52,815 bases of DNA from positions 1 to 52,815 of the forward strand of contig JABMNY010000029.1 of assembly GCA_013204385.1 (NCBI GenBank). The letters run 5' to 3'. Shown here piece after piece: positions 8,210 to 18,577 of the stretch (positions within the stretch are counted from its first letter, which is position 1; every line of letters begins with the position of its first letter). Below the pieces are notes generated by a model. The model was not told the origin of the DNA and made no database searches. It saw only the letters and a program-made list of their open reading frames with translations. The translations under genes were made by a program, and so were the position numbers. The DNA is from Candidatus Uhrbacteria bacterium (lineage in GTDB: Bacteria; Patescibacteriota; Patescibacteriia; UBA9934; GWF2-40-263).

Positions 8210-11200
8210 TTACGACGTTGGTGGTTCCTCGGCTATTGCGCCGACATCACTTTGCGTCTGAGAATCGATAAGGGTTTCATCCGGACTCTCCGGAGTTGCA
8301 GGAACATCAACTATAACAGCAGGTTCTTCAATAAGTATTTCTCCGGCAATAGGTTCTTCTTCAAGGACTGAATCTTCAGATACCTCTTCTTCAATTTGAT
8401 CGATAACAACCTCCTCCATACTCTCGATCACAATTTCTTCTGCTACCTCTTCTGCAGGTTCATACCCCTTTCGATAGGCTGTAACAATCCAATCGAATTC
8501 AACATCCGCAGATCCAGCAAAACGCTGAACGACGAAATGGTTTTGATCACGCTCTGAGACATACAATGAGGCAGGTCCGTTTGGTGTCACAATAACTCGA
8601 ATTGGAGCCACCGCAGAAATAACATCGTTGTATTCAGGAACAACAGATTCAAATCTAACTTCCGCTGATCCATTCACAAGAGTCGCTGTTCCCGTCAGTG
8701 TGATTAACACTTCCGGAGATGTCACTGCGATCGTCTCTACTTTCTTGTTTTGATAAGAATTGATCACTGTTTTGAGAAGTGCTTCTGTTTTTATTGTTCC
8801 ATCTGCTTCAATGGACCAAAGAGAGCTTATTCCTTCAAGTCTACCAATACTCAAAATCTGATGCGTCGCCATGTAGATGTTTCCACTCATGTTAAGCGCT
8901 GAGAAATTGTTTGATCCTGATACCTGAATGACAGAAGCCGTATTTTGAACAATCGGAACAGCATCGGTTGGAAGCCCCGACCAATACCCAACACTCACAT
9001 AAGCCAATATCAAGTTGTCTGTATCCTTACTTGAATAGGTTTCCAACGCATATCCTACAACCTGTCCAGCCTTTTCGGCTTTCATGGCGACTCCTGGAAC
9101 AGAAGAGGTAGTAAGTGGGTCTCCAACGGCAATCGAGCCATTTTCTGTATTGACCTTTGTAGGCACTCGACCTGCGAGTGCAATTGGATAGGCTCCTTCT
9201 ACATTTTCTCCCGCAAGAAATCCTGGACGTGTTGAAACGATACCAGCAAGTTGTTGCTTTCCAGCTTCTCCCACTGCTCGCTGAACAGCTTCTCCACTTC
9301 CTGCAAACGTAACGATATCTCCTGCGGTGAGCTTTTGATTTGAAGGGAACATCTCCGCAAAGTCATAAGATCCTGTCGACCATCCCTTCGCATTTGTGCG
9401 CATAAAATCTCCTGCGGCACCTGCAGAACCATCGTAGTAAATATATTTGTCTGTTTGTGGCGTCCCACGATCTGATGGATAAATGCGTCCACCCACGATC
9501 ATATCACCAGCAATCTTCATTGTTCCTTCATTTGTAATGTAGGCAACTTCTGACTCAGCTGTATTTTGGATACTCAAACGATAGGAATCTTCATTGTCGA
9601 CAACATTCCTCAGCATCAGCTCAACAGCACTTGCTTCAGAGCCGTTCCATGCTGAGCCTCGAAGAGCTAATCCATAAGAATCAAAAGTGGTTTCACTTAC
9701 GGTCGCTGTTCCCACAGATGAAACAATGACATTATCTGTCACGAGCGTAGATGTCCCGTCGGTTCCAAGAACATCTCCCATCGACCAACTATTGTTTACC
9801 TGAACCATCACTGTAGAACTGACTCCATTCCAATCTTCAAGCGCCATTCCAATTACACGACCCACCTTTGAGGCACGCATAGCCTTTCCTGGCGTTGATG
9901 ATGTTGTGAGGTAATCTCCAACGGAAATTGATCCACCTTCACTCACAACTTTTACAGGCACACGTCCAACCAATGCCACCGGCATTGGATTATCAGATTC
10001 ATTGATATTGTATCCGGCACTTGTAAAGTCTCCATAGTTATTTGAAACGATTCCAACAACAGGACCTTGATAAATTTCTGTCGACTTCACTAGTTCGACA
10101 ATTGTGTCTCCATCTATTGTTGTTACTTCACGAGAGCCTGGAACAACAATATCTCCATAGTCAATTCCTGTAGCCATTGGATATTGCTCTGCATAGTCAG
10201 CAATTGGCGCACCTGTACAATCCTGAATATCGCTATACCCGACTCCATCAGAACACAGAGCCTTGTCATATCCTCCTGCTGTCCCGAAGGTGAAGAATGC
10301 CACACCTGAAGAAGTGATCAACCAATCATTTCCACCTGTGAGAGCGAATACGGTCGAGGCATTGGCATTTCCGATGGAAATGTTGTCTGCAGTAGTTCCT
10401 TCTGTCGCAATCCGAATGGTGTCGTTTGCATCTGAAGTAACTCCTCCTAAATCAATTGTCTTTGTGACTGTATTATCAAAAAGATTGACTGCTGTAGTCG
10501 TATTGGTAATCGTTTCGATCGCAAGCGTTCCAGAAGTTCCTGAATCAGCTAATTCCATGAGTGTATTTCCGGCTGAATCAGAGAATTTCAGTGTTCCAGC
10601 ATCTTGCAGAGAGATGTTAGATGAGGTGTCGTCAAAAAATAGCTGACTATCCCACCCTGCAGCAAGTCGCAATCCATAGGACTGAATCGTTACGCCTGGA
10701 TCTGTTATAGGACCTATATCAATTCCATTCACCGTATCAATTCCTGCTGCATTCGTTGCAGTAAAAGCTCCTAACGCAATCCCTGTATAGTTGCGTCCGT
10801 CTGTAGCCCCACCTGTATAACCCAAACTAAGAGAAAGTGCGGATGAGGACGCGTTCGTTGCAAGAAACGTTAAATCAATTCCGTCGGCTCCACTTGTTGT
10901 TGTTGCTTGTCCTGAATTTGTGATCGAAAGAAGATCCATGTTTGCAGGAGCACTTGCGACAATTTCTACTCCCGTATCAGCATCTGCTCCAAATCGCACA
11001 TCTCCTGATCCAGCTGGCTGAATAAAGAGGCGCTGATTATTTAGTGTTGTGATATCAATGTCTGTATCGGCCGTACTATCAAACATCAATGCCGTATTGT
11101 TATCGATACTGATGCTATGATTATTCGCGTTTGAGAGATCTTGAAGAATAAAAATATCATTACCTCCATTATCTTGAAAAGCTAATCGCGCACCGTTCCC

Positions 11201-13234
11201 GATCCAAAAATTTGGAGAAGCCCCTTCTATATAAATTCCTGCGTCCCACCCATCTGCAATATTGATCGCTGTTTCATTAGTTGAAGCAGAACCTGTAAGA
11301 GCTTCAATCCGCAACGCATGAAGCTCTGAGACTTCTGCGTCACCAATCATGGCATCTGTTGTGATTGCAGAAATTCGATTTGTTCCACCTGTTGCATTCC
11401 CTATATCAAGATCAATCTGAAGTCCGGTGTGAATGTTTGTGCCCGTAGTATCAGCAGGAGTTGCGTAGTTAATTTCTAAAATCGGATTGATGACAGAACT
11501 AGCATCATCCGCTAAGAGCGGATCACGCATGATGATTGTTTGTGCAATTCCTCCTATTTCCCAATCGATTTGATCATCAGTACTTGCAATCAAAGAAGTG
11601 TCACCATCTGAATCTAAATCAAGAAGAGCCCCTTTGAGACTGATACCCCCTGAGAGATTTGCGATTCCCGCCACATCCAATACAGCATCTACTTCCAGAT
11701 CACTGGTCACATACAGATCTCCTGCGCCTGTAGCGACAACGGGTGTTCCCGTTCCAATTCGAACCTCATCCGCAGCCGTAGCATTAAGAACAAGATGTGC
11801 TCCAACAGAATCGATATTATCTCCTCCAACAAGCAGATCCCCGTCCATTGTGATGGCACCAATCCCTGTGAGATCTCCTGTCGTCGAGATATCCCAATCT
11901 GATGAATTGATTTGCATGGTATCACCTCCATCCCCTAATAAGACTGAACCTCCTGGGGTGAGTGTAAACACACCCGTTGAAGTGAATGTTGTAGAGGCTC
12001 CATCAAATGCAATATCTGTATCCGCAATCGAAACATTTCCATTCGCATCAAACAGACCGCCCATCGTGATGGCACCAATGCCAGTGAGGTCCCCTGTTGT
12101 TGAGATATCCCAATCTGATGAATCAATCGAGAGAACATCTCCTCCATCACCAATCACTGTTGCTTGCGCGAACGCCAAATCTCCTCCTGCAATCGTCAGA
12201 AGAAGATCTGTCGTTCCCGTCGTTGTAATAAGTCCTGACCCAAATGTTGTATCGGCTCCTGCAAAGAACCCTCCATCTGTATAAATTGCCCCTTCAACTC
12301 CTAAGGTCCCAGCAACAAATAGGTCATCCCCCCCTAAGGAAAAGGAGGTATGAGCAAGTGTTTCTGTCGCTGATGTAGATGCCCCAATAACAAGATCATT
12401 ATCAATAAATGCATCCCCCAAGACTTCAAGCTCATCGGCAATCCGTAGATCACCGACTCCACCTGATCCATAAGTAAACGCGGCATCAATACCGATGATC
12501 GTTGCTGCATCATCTTCAAAAGATCCGTTTGTTCCTGTCTCCCAATGAGCAGCATTTGTAATATCGGCGGAGTAAGCCACTGTCCCAGAAGCATTCTGAA
12601 ACGTAATCGTTCTATTTAGGGTTGGATCTGTAAACGCAAATGTTGTTGTCACGCTATTGTTTGTTCCTCCTTCGAATACGAGCGGTGATGCGCCGACAAG
12701 CTCAGCACCACTAAAATCATAATCTCCGGTTCCGGTATCCCCATTTGAGGCGAGAAATCCCGTTGAATCAATACCATCTAACCGCTGGGCGTTGAGAGCA
12801 TATGGCGAGGCAGTGAATCGTCGTCGAGGAGTGAGTGTCTCTCCAGCGATAATTACCTCAAGGTACACAGATGCGTTATCTGCGAACACAGAGTCTGCAA
12901 TCGCGGCATAAGATGCTCCTGTATCTCCCAAATTCTCTGTAAAAAGACCTGAGGAAAGAGTTACAGAACGAGCGACGATGGACGCGGGAGTATTTGTGTA
13001 ACAATCAGCTGAATCATTTGACCAAAGACAGGTTCCACCAGAAAGAGCTGTATACAGAGCGAACTTTATACTGAGGGATGCATCTGCAACAGGAACTCCA
13101 TTGGCATTTAGGACACGACCCTGATACGTCACGATATTTGGAGGAGCAACTGCTGCATTCAAAAAGCCAAAACTGCTGAGTAACATTGTCAGCATCAGTA
13201 AGGCTCCGAATTTTTTCCTCCACGTACGGAACAT
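8210..13234 (-). CDS. Giant secreted beta-strand-repeat surface protein
   Basis: Trimmed from the 1706-aa ORF to the ATG at 13234 (MFRTWRKKFGALLMLTMLLSS), giving 1674 aa with a classical signal peptide ending near AAVA. After a short domain of the kind often next to the signal peptide in CPR exoproteins (PNIVTYQGRVLNANGVPVADA), the body is Gly/Thr/Asp-rich beta repeats, including two copies of IxSSDWDISTTGDLTGIGAITM. Near 1050-1400 are two modules starting DYAEQYP or DFAEMFP and containing GRVPVKV...GSISVGDYLTTSS.PG.AM, resembling the arrangement in Peptidase_G2/tail-fibre-like proteins. The C-terminus is a long acidic Glu-rich tail. Last gene of the surface operon. Role inferred: adhesin or fibre for host-cell contact. 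Confidence 0.8.
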   Translation of the reverse strand: MFRTWRKKFGALLMLTMLLSSFGFLNAAVAPPNIVTYQGRVLNANGVPVADASLSIKFALYTALSGGTCLWSNDSADCYTNTPASIVARSVTLSSGLFTENLGDTGASYAAIADSVFADNASVYLEVIIAGETLTPRRRFTASPYALNAQRLDGIDSTGFLASNGDTGTGDYDFSGAELVGASPLVFEGGTNNSVTTTFAFTDPTLNRTITFQNASGTVAYSADITNAAHWETGTNGSFEDDAATIIGIDAAFTYGSGGVGDLRIADELEVLGDAFIDNDLVIGASTSATETLAHTSFSLGGDDLFVAGTLGVEGAIYTDGGFFAGADTTFGSGLITTTGTTDLLLTIAGGDLAFAQATVIGDGGDVLSIDSSDWDISTTGDLTGIGAITMGGLFDANGNVSIADTDIAFDGASTTFTSTGVFTLTPGGSVLLGDGGDTMQINSSDWDISTTGDLTGIGAITMDGDLLVGGDNIDSVGAHLVLNATAADEVRIGTGTPVVATGAGDLYVTSDLEVDAVLDVAGIANLSGGISLKGALLDLDSDGDTSLIASTDDQIDWEIGGIAQTIIMRDPLLADDASSVINPILEINYATPADTTGTNIHTGLQIDLDIGNATGGTNRISAITTDAMIGDAEVSELHALRIEALTGSASTNETAINIADGWDAGIYIEGASPNFWIGNGARLAFQDNGGNDIFILQDLSNANNHSISIDNNTALMFDSTADTDIDITTLNNQRLFIQPAGSGDVRFGADADTGVEIVASAPANMDLLSITNSGQATTTSGADGIDLTFLATNASSSALSLSLGYTGGATDGRNYTGIALGAFTATNAAGIDTVNGIDIGPITDPGVTIQSYGLRLAAGWDSQLFFDDTSSNISLQDAGTLKFSDSAGNTLMELADSGTSGTLAIETITNTTTAVNLFDNTVTKTIDLGGVTSDANDTIRIATEGTTADNISIGNANASTVFALTGGNDWLITSSGVAFFTFGTAGGYDKALCSDGVGYSDIQDCTGAPIADYAEQYPMATGIDYGDIVVPGSREVTTIDGDTIVELVKSTEIYQGPVVGIVSNNYGDFTSAGYNINESDNPMPVALVGRVPVKVVSEGGSISVGDYLTTSSTPGKAMRASKVGRVIGMALEDWNGVSSTVMVQVNNSWSMGDVLGTDGTSTLVTDNVIVSSVGTATVSETTFDSYGLALRGSAWNGSEASAVELMLRNVVDNEDSYRLSIQNTAESEVAYITNEGTMKIAGDMIVGGRIYPSDRGTPQTDKYIYYDGSAGAAGDFMRTNAKGWSTGSYDFAEMFPSNQKLTAGDIVTFAGSGEAVQRAVGEAGKQQLAGIVSTRPGFLAGENVEGAYPIALAGRVPTKVNTENGSIAVGDPLTTSSVPGVAMKAEKAGQVVGYALETYSSKDTDNLILAYVSVGYWSGLPTDAVPIVQNTASVIQVSGSNNFSALNMSGNIYMATHQILSIGRLEGISSLWSIEADGTIKTEALLKTVINSYQNKKVETIAVTSPEVLITLTGTATLVNGSAEVRFESVVPEYNDVISAVAPIRVIVTPNGPASLYVSERDQNHFVVQRFAGSADVEFDWIVTAYRKGYEPAEEVAEEIVIESMEEVVIDQIEEEVSEDSVLEEEPIAGEILIEEPAVIVDVPATPESPDETLIDSQTQSDVGAIAEEPPTS
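11862..12128 (-). repeat. Imperfect internal direct repeat in the giant surface gene
   Basis: Two stretches of about 70 bases, around 11840-11915 and 12058-12122, are nearly identical (both contain GAGATATCCCAATCTGATGAA on the plus strand). They encode the SSDWDISTTGDLTGIGAITM repeat. Such repeats allow copy-number change by recombination. Confidence 0.6.
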
Positions 13235-13244
13235 AGTATTTATC

Positions 13245-16200
13245 TTAGTTTGAAGTCTCCTCTGAAACGAGAGGGACTTCTTCTGCGAATCCTTTTGGCT
13301 CCTTTGCAAGAGAATAATCAATCGGATCAATCTGATTTGTTTTGTACCCTTGTTTTTGGAAGGTGGCGAAATACTGGTTTGGACCCAACATAAACGCGTA
13401 TCTCCCTTTACTGTCCGTTACCTGTGTTTCAAGAAGCTTGTTGTATTTTGGTTCAAAGATGCGTGCTACCACTCGCGAAAGTGGTCGCCCTGTTTCTTTG
13501 CTGTAAACAATCCCCCAACTGATCGGTCGGTGAGGTTTTGCGAGCCGTCGAACAACGAAATACATGAGAGCCTGAATCCCGACCATGAGAATCGAGAACA
13601 AATTTGGTCGAATAATGGCAAACACCACAGCACCGATAAAACCTACAACCGCAATTCCATGTTGAAGAGCTCTAAGGATCTTTCTTTGCTGAATAGCTTT
13701 TGGAGCTTGATACTTTTCTGCTTGTGATGGATCGAGTGGAATGTTTGCGGTGACAACGACCCCGTCGGATGCAACCTCCAATGATTCTCCATGATACACA
13801 TCCAGGTACGCTCCATCTGTTGTCTCATCTTTTAGATAATCAGAAGGAAATGTGAATCCAGGTTTACTGACTTGAATTCGATACGTTCCTGGTGGCACCA
13901 AGAAATAGTATCTTCCTCCTTTATCTGTTACACGACTCTTAACGAGACGACCGTGCGCACCGGTCGCCTCATCTTGAGATTCAATGCGGAACAGGCGCAC
14001 AACCGCCAGATCCACGGGAGTTTTCGATATGGCATTGTAAACGATTCCGTATCCTTTTCTCCGTCGTCGCCATAAAAAGAGAATTGGCGCCGTGAATAAG
14101 TATTGAAGAAATGGAAGGAAGTCGAATGCTACTGAAAGAACAACGACGCTTACCCCAGCACTGATCGCCAAAGCAGGTGTTGAAATTTCTGCCGTCTTTT
14201 CTACTCCTGGAAGATCTCGAATGAGATCTAATGTCTCTTGAACTACCTGAATAGGTAGAGATTGAATGAACGACTCACTGATTGAGGCTTGATCCTCAGT
14301 TTGCACTCCAGCCAATTCTTCTGCAGGTGTTTCTTCTATGACTCCTACTTCCTCTTCTTCTTGCTTGACCAGAGTAAGAAGAATTCGAGGATTCACAATG
14401 AAGTTACTGATGGTTAATTTTGCACTGTTTGCAGAATTGAATCCATCAGACGAAGCAGACACGAGATATGTTCCGTTTTGAACATACCAAGCAAAGGAAC
14501 CATCTGTAGTGACTGATGTTGGATTGAACTGACTCCATGGGGACCCATCCCAGACAATCATTTCGTTTCCAACTTCTTGAAAGAGCGTAACGGATGCAGA
14601 ACTCACGACCGCTTCTTCACCATCGATGACCTGAGAGATATTGCCTTGTGCAACAACGTTCAAGTATGAAGAAACGGTATCCGTAACTCCATTCTCATAG
14701 GTGACAAGCACGGACACCTGAAGAATGGTTTGCACGTTTGGAATTGTGAAATCTGCGATGTAAAGAGCGAGTGCATCATCAAGACGCATGAGATATGTGT
14801 CCGACCCTACTGTCAGAATGATTGTACTGACGCCGTCGGATAGGGAAGATTCGGGAATCGCAATCCGCATCGTACTTGTGGGAAGTACATCGACCACACC
14901 GGAGCGCGCGACCGTGAGCGTAATGGATTCATCTGCTACCAGATAGATTAGATCGGTATCGCTGAGGACTCCTGCTTCCGTACCCAAGGAAGTAGGTTCT
15001 TCAGTTTCACCGCAATCTTCTGGACATGACTCTGAGGATTCAGACTCTGAACAGACAGCATCACCGCAGGAAACCGCCGAATCCGTTGGAGTTGTGTCAG
15101 TTGCTGTGTCTTCTTCCTCGTCTTCTTCTGTTGAGGTATCCGTTGAAGGTTCAGGCTCGGTGGAGTCATCTATAGCTTCACCGTCCGTCCCCTCGTCAGA
15201 GGGCACCTCTTCTTCTGAAGCCTGTGGTGTACCCATCACCAAAGCTCCAGAAGCAAACTGCCCTGCTGTATCGTACGCAAAAACGCCGAAATAATAAGGT
15301 GTTCCATTTGTGAGACCTGTCTGAGTCAACGAAGTTGTAAGACTTGTTGAAACAACCGTGCACGCACTGTCTGTTGGTCCTGTTGGATACCCAGTCAAAC
15401 AGCGAACAACTCGAATACCTGCAAGATCACTGTCTGTTGGATTCGTCCAAGAAAGAATCAACTGTGTGTCCCCTTCGCTTACCGACAATCCAGCAACATT
15501 TCCTGGAGCATCATCTGCATCTGTCTCAAACGTCCCATCACTCGATGATGCTTGATTGGATGAAGCATCTGTGGAAAGGACTTGGTAGTGATAGCTTGTC
15601 CCTGCATTCAATTCTGTAAGTAGTACAGAATGACTCAACTCCAGTGTCGCACTTGAGCCAGAAGAACCATAAGAAGCTGTTTCCCCGTAGTACACAAGAC
15701 TGTCTGCCAATTCATTTGTTGTCCAAGTCACTCGAGCAGATGTTGTCGTAATGTCTGTCACCACAACGGATGAAATTACAGGAGCGGTTGCATCAAGTGT
15801 TGTAAACGTCTGAACACTTGAAGTTGACGTGTTTCCTGAACTGTCCGTTGAGGTTACGGTAAACGAATAGCTTGTTCCTTCTGTAAGTCCTGACAATGAA
15901 ATTGCGTGCGCAGTGTAATATCCGCTCCGCGTTGCTGAACTACTCGAAGATGAGCCCGTCACCCAATACAAGACGGAACTTACAGCAGCTTCATCCGTCG
16001 ACCACGAAACAGTCGCAGTTGAAGTGGTAATTCCGGACACAACAATCCCAGAAATGACTGGAGCAGTTGTATCTGATGTTGCTGGGACCGTTTCTCCACC
16101 TCCTCCTCCGCCTCCACCACTTGAGGGAACGGTTGCTGTTACTCCTATCGAATCATCACCTCCAATAGGCAAAACAATTGATCCAGAGTCCGCAAATGTT

Positions 16201-16697
16201 CCTCCAATTGAGATGAAATAGGCTCCAGCGTTTGGTGGATTCGTTACTTGGTTTGCTCCTGTTCCAGAACTTGTTGCATTCGTTCCGATTTCAACAGTCA
16301 CAACACTTGTTGCAGCCATTGCTCCGCCATCGCCTGCACAAATAGTGATCGTGACAATGTCTGAAGCAATCGAGACAGAAGCTTGTTCTGAGCCAGCACA
16401 CGTTCCTGCTGTTGTCAGATCAACTCCATCATCTGCGACGTCAATATCATCTTCTGTAAGAGAAGATGTATCAAAGGCGGACGCAAATTGAACAGTAATC
16501 GTTTCTCCTTCTAAGACACCTGTTGGCGTTGTAAAGAGCACTTTGTGATTTGAGGCTTGGGACGTTTGAAGTGTCGATGGGTAGTCGTTTGCACTTGAAA
16601 CGGTTGCTGCCAAGGTTGTCGAAACAACCACAACAGCCGCTGTCAAAATGACCGCGGCTAATGTGAGTGTTTGACTGACCCTCCTAAGTATTCGCAC
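13245..16697 (-). CDS. Fibronectin type III surface protein with membrane segments and two carboxypeptidase-regulatory-like domains
   Basis: 1150 aa. N-terminal signal peptide (LTLAAVILTAAVVVVSTTLAA), a beta domain, a poly-Gly linker (about 195-203), three fibronectin type III-like domains (about 212-490), an acidic Thr/Glu linker, and a Cys cluster CGDAVCSESESSESCPEDCG. A beta region follows, then hydrophobic segments around 845-870. Two carboxypeptidase-regulatory-like domains (KGYGIVYNAISKTPVDLAVVRL..., WGIVYSKETGRPLSRVVARIF...) are separated by a second hydrophobic pair. The start is GTG at 16697, eight bases after the previous stop, with no good ribosome site before it; an AGGAGG lies just inside the frame, so initiation may be coupled. 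Likely a membrane-anchored adhesion or scaffold protein. Confidence 0.75.
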   Translation of the reverse strand: MRILRRVSQTLTLAAVILTAAVVVVSTTLAATVSSANDYPSTLQTSQASNHKVLFTTPTGVLEGETITVQFASAFDTSSLTEDDIDVADDGVDLTTAGTCAGSEQASVSIASDIVTITICAGDGGAMAATSVVTVEIGTNATSSGTGANQVTNPPNAGAYFISIGGTFADSGSIVLPIGGDDSIGVTATVPSSGGGGGGGGETVPATSDTTAPVISGIVVSGITTSTATVSWSTDEAAVSSVLYWVTGSSSSSSATRSGYYTAHAISLSGLTEGTSYSFTVTSTDSSGNTSTSSVQTFTTLDATAPVISSVVVTDITTTSARVTWTTNELADSLVYYGETASYGSSGSSATLELSHSVLLTELNAGTSYHYQVLSTDASSNQASSSDGTFETDADDAPGNVAGLSVSEGDTQLILSWTNPTDSDLAGIRVVRCLTGYPTGPTDSACTVVSTSLTTSLTQTGLTNGTPYYFGVFAYDTAGQFASGALVMGTPQASEEEVPSDEGTDGEAIDDSTEPEPSTDTSTEEDEEEDTATDTTPTDSAVSCGDAVCSESESSESCPEDCGETEEPTSLGTEAGVLSDTDLIYLVADESITLTVARSGVVDVLPTSTMRIAIPESSLSDGVSTIILTVGSDTYLMRLDDALALYIADFTIPNVQTILQVSVLVTYENGVTDTVSSYLNVVAQGNISQVIDGEEAVVSSASVTLFQEVGNEMIVWDGSPWSQFNPTSVTTDGSFAWYVQNGTYLVSASSDGFNSANSAKLTISNFIVNPRILLTLVKQEEEEVGVIEETPAEELAGVQTEDQASISESFIQSLPIQVVQETLDLIRDLPGVEKTAEISTPALAISAGVSVVVLSVAFDFLPFLQYLFTAPILFLWRRRRKGYGIVYNAISKTPVDLAVVRLFRIESQDEATGAHGRLVKSRVTDKGGRYYFLVPPGTYRIQVSKPGFTFPSDYLKDETTDGAYLDVYHGESLEVASDGVVVTANIPLDPSQAEKYQAPKAIQQRKILRALQHGIAVVGFIGAVVFAIIRPNLFSILMVGIQALMYFVVRRLAKPHRPISWGIVYSKETGRPLSRVVARIFEPKYNKLLETQVTDSKGRYAFMLGPNQYFATFQKQGYKTNQIDPIDYSLAKEPKGFAEEVPLVSEETSN

Positions 16698-16705
16698 ACA
16701 TGAAT

Positions 16706-17623
16706 CTATTTAGACTTTTTTTGACGCTTTCTGAACAGGGCCAGGAGAACAAGAAGTCCTCCAACAAGGATCGAGATCAGCTCCCATGGAGTCGACCAGA
16801 TGGAAGCTTCTGCAGTAATTTCTCCGCTTGTTCCGTAAGAAAGATGTAACTCTGCAGTCATTGGCCCGATTGCAAGGTGACTCAACTGGTACCCGGCACG
16901 TTCCATGAATGAAAGACCATTCATTTCATACAAGACTTGGAACAAACGTGTTGAATCCGGGAGCACTCGTCCCTGAGCCTGATTGGCGTCCAAAACGGCG
17001 ATAACATTTCCAAAGGGGCCTTTGAGTTTCACAGACCCTTCTGGAGTCAGATGCACATTCCCTTGATTCTGAACACGAAAGGAAAATAAGCTTTGTGGAA
17101 GTGTTGTTCCTTTATGCTCTACATTGAATTCAAGGAGCGCCAAGGACTCGGTTGTTTCTCCTTCTACAGTAAGGAATACGAGCATTGCTGTTTTAGCCTC
17201 GATCGTTGCTCCGTTTGTAGTTACAACATCTGTCGGAGCCGTTGAGACTGTAATGGCAATGTAATATCCACCAGAAGGGACATCGTCTGGGACAATTACT
17301 TGAAAAGGAACAGAAACTTTGGATTGGGCTGGCACGAGAACTTCCTTTGTAGGAAATTTGATCCAGTAAGCAAGCTCATCTGTAGGGTCTATGGGGGCAA
17401 ATGCTGGTGTACCTGTTTCCTCAGTTGGTGTGAACCCAAGTAAATCGAGAAAATACACTTGTTCACTTGCGCCTGTGTTGATAATCGTGACAGCGGATTC
17501 AATCTCTTGACCCCGAGCAGATGTCAGCTCGATGGTGCTTGGAGAAATTGTCGCCGCTCTTCCTATATAAGGACTCAACAAAAGCGTAAGTGCACAAAAT
17601 CCAATTGTTAAATACGTTCTCAT
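16706..17623 (-). CDS. Exported DUF916-like/immunoglobulin-fold protein with C-terminal membrane anchor
   Basis: The ORF is trimmed to the ATG at 17623 (MRTYLTIGFCALTLLLSP), 305 aa. It has a signal peptide ending at GRA. The mature start ATISPSTIELTSARGQEIESAVTIINTG resembles proteins with DUF916/WxL-interacting-type beta sandwiches. The body is beta-rich with VPDDVPSGGYYIAITV typical of that group. The C-terminus is one transmembrane helix (LISILVGGLLVLLALF) and a basic tail RKRQKKSK. The start lies one base after the previous gene's stop (TAG-T-ATG), indicating translational coupling in the surface operon. Probable wall- or surface-associated protein; exact role unknown. Confidence 0.7.
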   Translation of the reverse strand: MRTYLTIGFCALTLLLSPYIGRAATISPSTIELTSARGQEIESAVTIINTGASEQVYFLDLLGFTPTEETGTPAFAPIDPTDELAYWIKFPTKEVLVPAQSKVSVPFQVIVPDDVPSGGYYIAITVSTAPTDVVTTNGATIEAKTAMLVFLTVEGETTESLALLEFNVEHKGTTLPQSLFSFRVQNQGNVHLTPEGSVKLKGPFGNVIAVLDANQAQGRVLPDSTRLFQVLYEMNGLSFMERAGYQLSHLAIGPMTAELHLSYGTSGEITAEASIWSTPWELISILVGGLLVLLALFRKRQKKSK

Positions 17624-17624
17624 A

Positions 17625-18524
17625 CTAGAAATTTGCCGAAGCGATGAGTGAAATGGTCTGACTATAGGACCCAGAAGTCGTTGATGCATTAATTGAGGTC
17701 TTCAATGTGATGAAATTTCGACTTTCGAAACTTGCTGTTGATTCAGAAGCAATATCTTGATACGTCGTAGTGATCCCTGTATCAGCTGTATCAAATGTGG
17801 AAGTGCTAATAGATGTGTCAGAGGATATTCCTCCATACTCTTCTGATCCTGCTGTAACTGCTCCATCAGATACATCGTCTATATCACTAGCTCCTGATCT
17901 TAATGCTCCGTCTTCAAAAATCTGTACAACATAGCCATTGTCATTCACGGCCGTTACCTCAAAACCAATGATTGCAGTACTTACTGTTGATGAACTTAGA
18001 TTTCCAAGTGCTACGGATGTACCACTCAAGAGGTACACTTTGTCTCCTGACCCATCAATCGTTGGAGTCGTTCCACTTGTTTTCCAAGCATCCACCGTGA
18101 CCACACCGCTTCCAATCGAGGATATTCTACCGATTGCTGAAATTTGAGAAACTCCTTCATCTTGAATAACGACGATCAAATCATTCACCGACAGTCCCGT
18201 TGTGCTTGTTGTTACAGTTGTTCCTGAGAGAGTAGTCGCTGTTCGCCCAGATGAAGCATCTTGCCCAACTGCTTCAAATGTAATGAGCTGAGTATCCACT
18301 CGATATCCTTGGTTCAACTGATACGATGCACTTGCTGAGGTACCTGCGGTTGTACTCTCAACCGTGTCATTGAGAAGGTAAGTAGATGAAGAAGCAGTAT
18401 CAGAACCTCCAGTGCTGACAGTGTCCCACCGAATAATGAAATTGCTGGAAGTCATATCTGCCTGAGCAAAACTTGCCCATACAAAAAACCCCACAATCGC
18501 AAAGGAGAAAATTTGTTGCTTCAT
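17625..18524 (-). CDS. Secreted Ser/Thr-rich protein, first gene of the surface operon
   Basis: 299 aa with signal peptide (MKQQIFSFAIVGFFVWASFAQA). The mature part begins MTSSNFIIRWDTVSTGG and is very rich in Ser, Thr, Gly and Asp, with alternating beta-type sequence and no Cys. The C-terminus SQTISLIASANF ends in an aromatic residue. I recognise no enzyme motif. A pilin-like or surface-coat role is possible. AAAGG precedes the start ATG, and a strong promoter lies just upstream. Confidence 0.7.
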   Translation of the reverse strand: MKQQIFSFAIVGFFVWASFAQADMTSSNFIIRWDTVSTGGSDTASSSTYLLNDTVESTTAGTSASASYQLNQGYRVDTQLITFEAVGQDASSGRTATTLSGTTVTTSTTGLSVNDLIVVIQDEGVSQISAIGRISSIGSGVVTVDAWKTSGTTPTIDGSGDKVYLLSGTSVALGNLSSSTVSTAIIGFEVTAVNDNGYVVQIFEDGALRSGASDIDDVSDGAVTAGSEEYGGISSDTSISTSTFDTADTGITTTYQDIASESTASFESRNFITLKTSINASTTSGSYSQTISLIASANF

Positions 18525-18545
18525 ACCTTTTACCTTTACAACAGT

Positions 18546-18574
18546 AGTATATCATGAATACTAAATGTAGTCAA
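18546..18574 (-). promoter_or_regulatory. Promoter of the surface-protein operon
   Basis: Minus-strand TTGACT (18574-18569) and TATACT (18551-18546) with 17-base spacing. The leader to the ATG at 18524 is only about 15-20 nt. Confidence 0.7.
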
Positions 18575-18577
18575 CCC

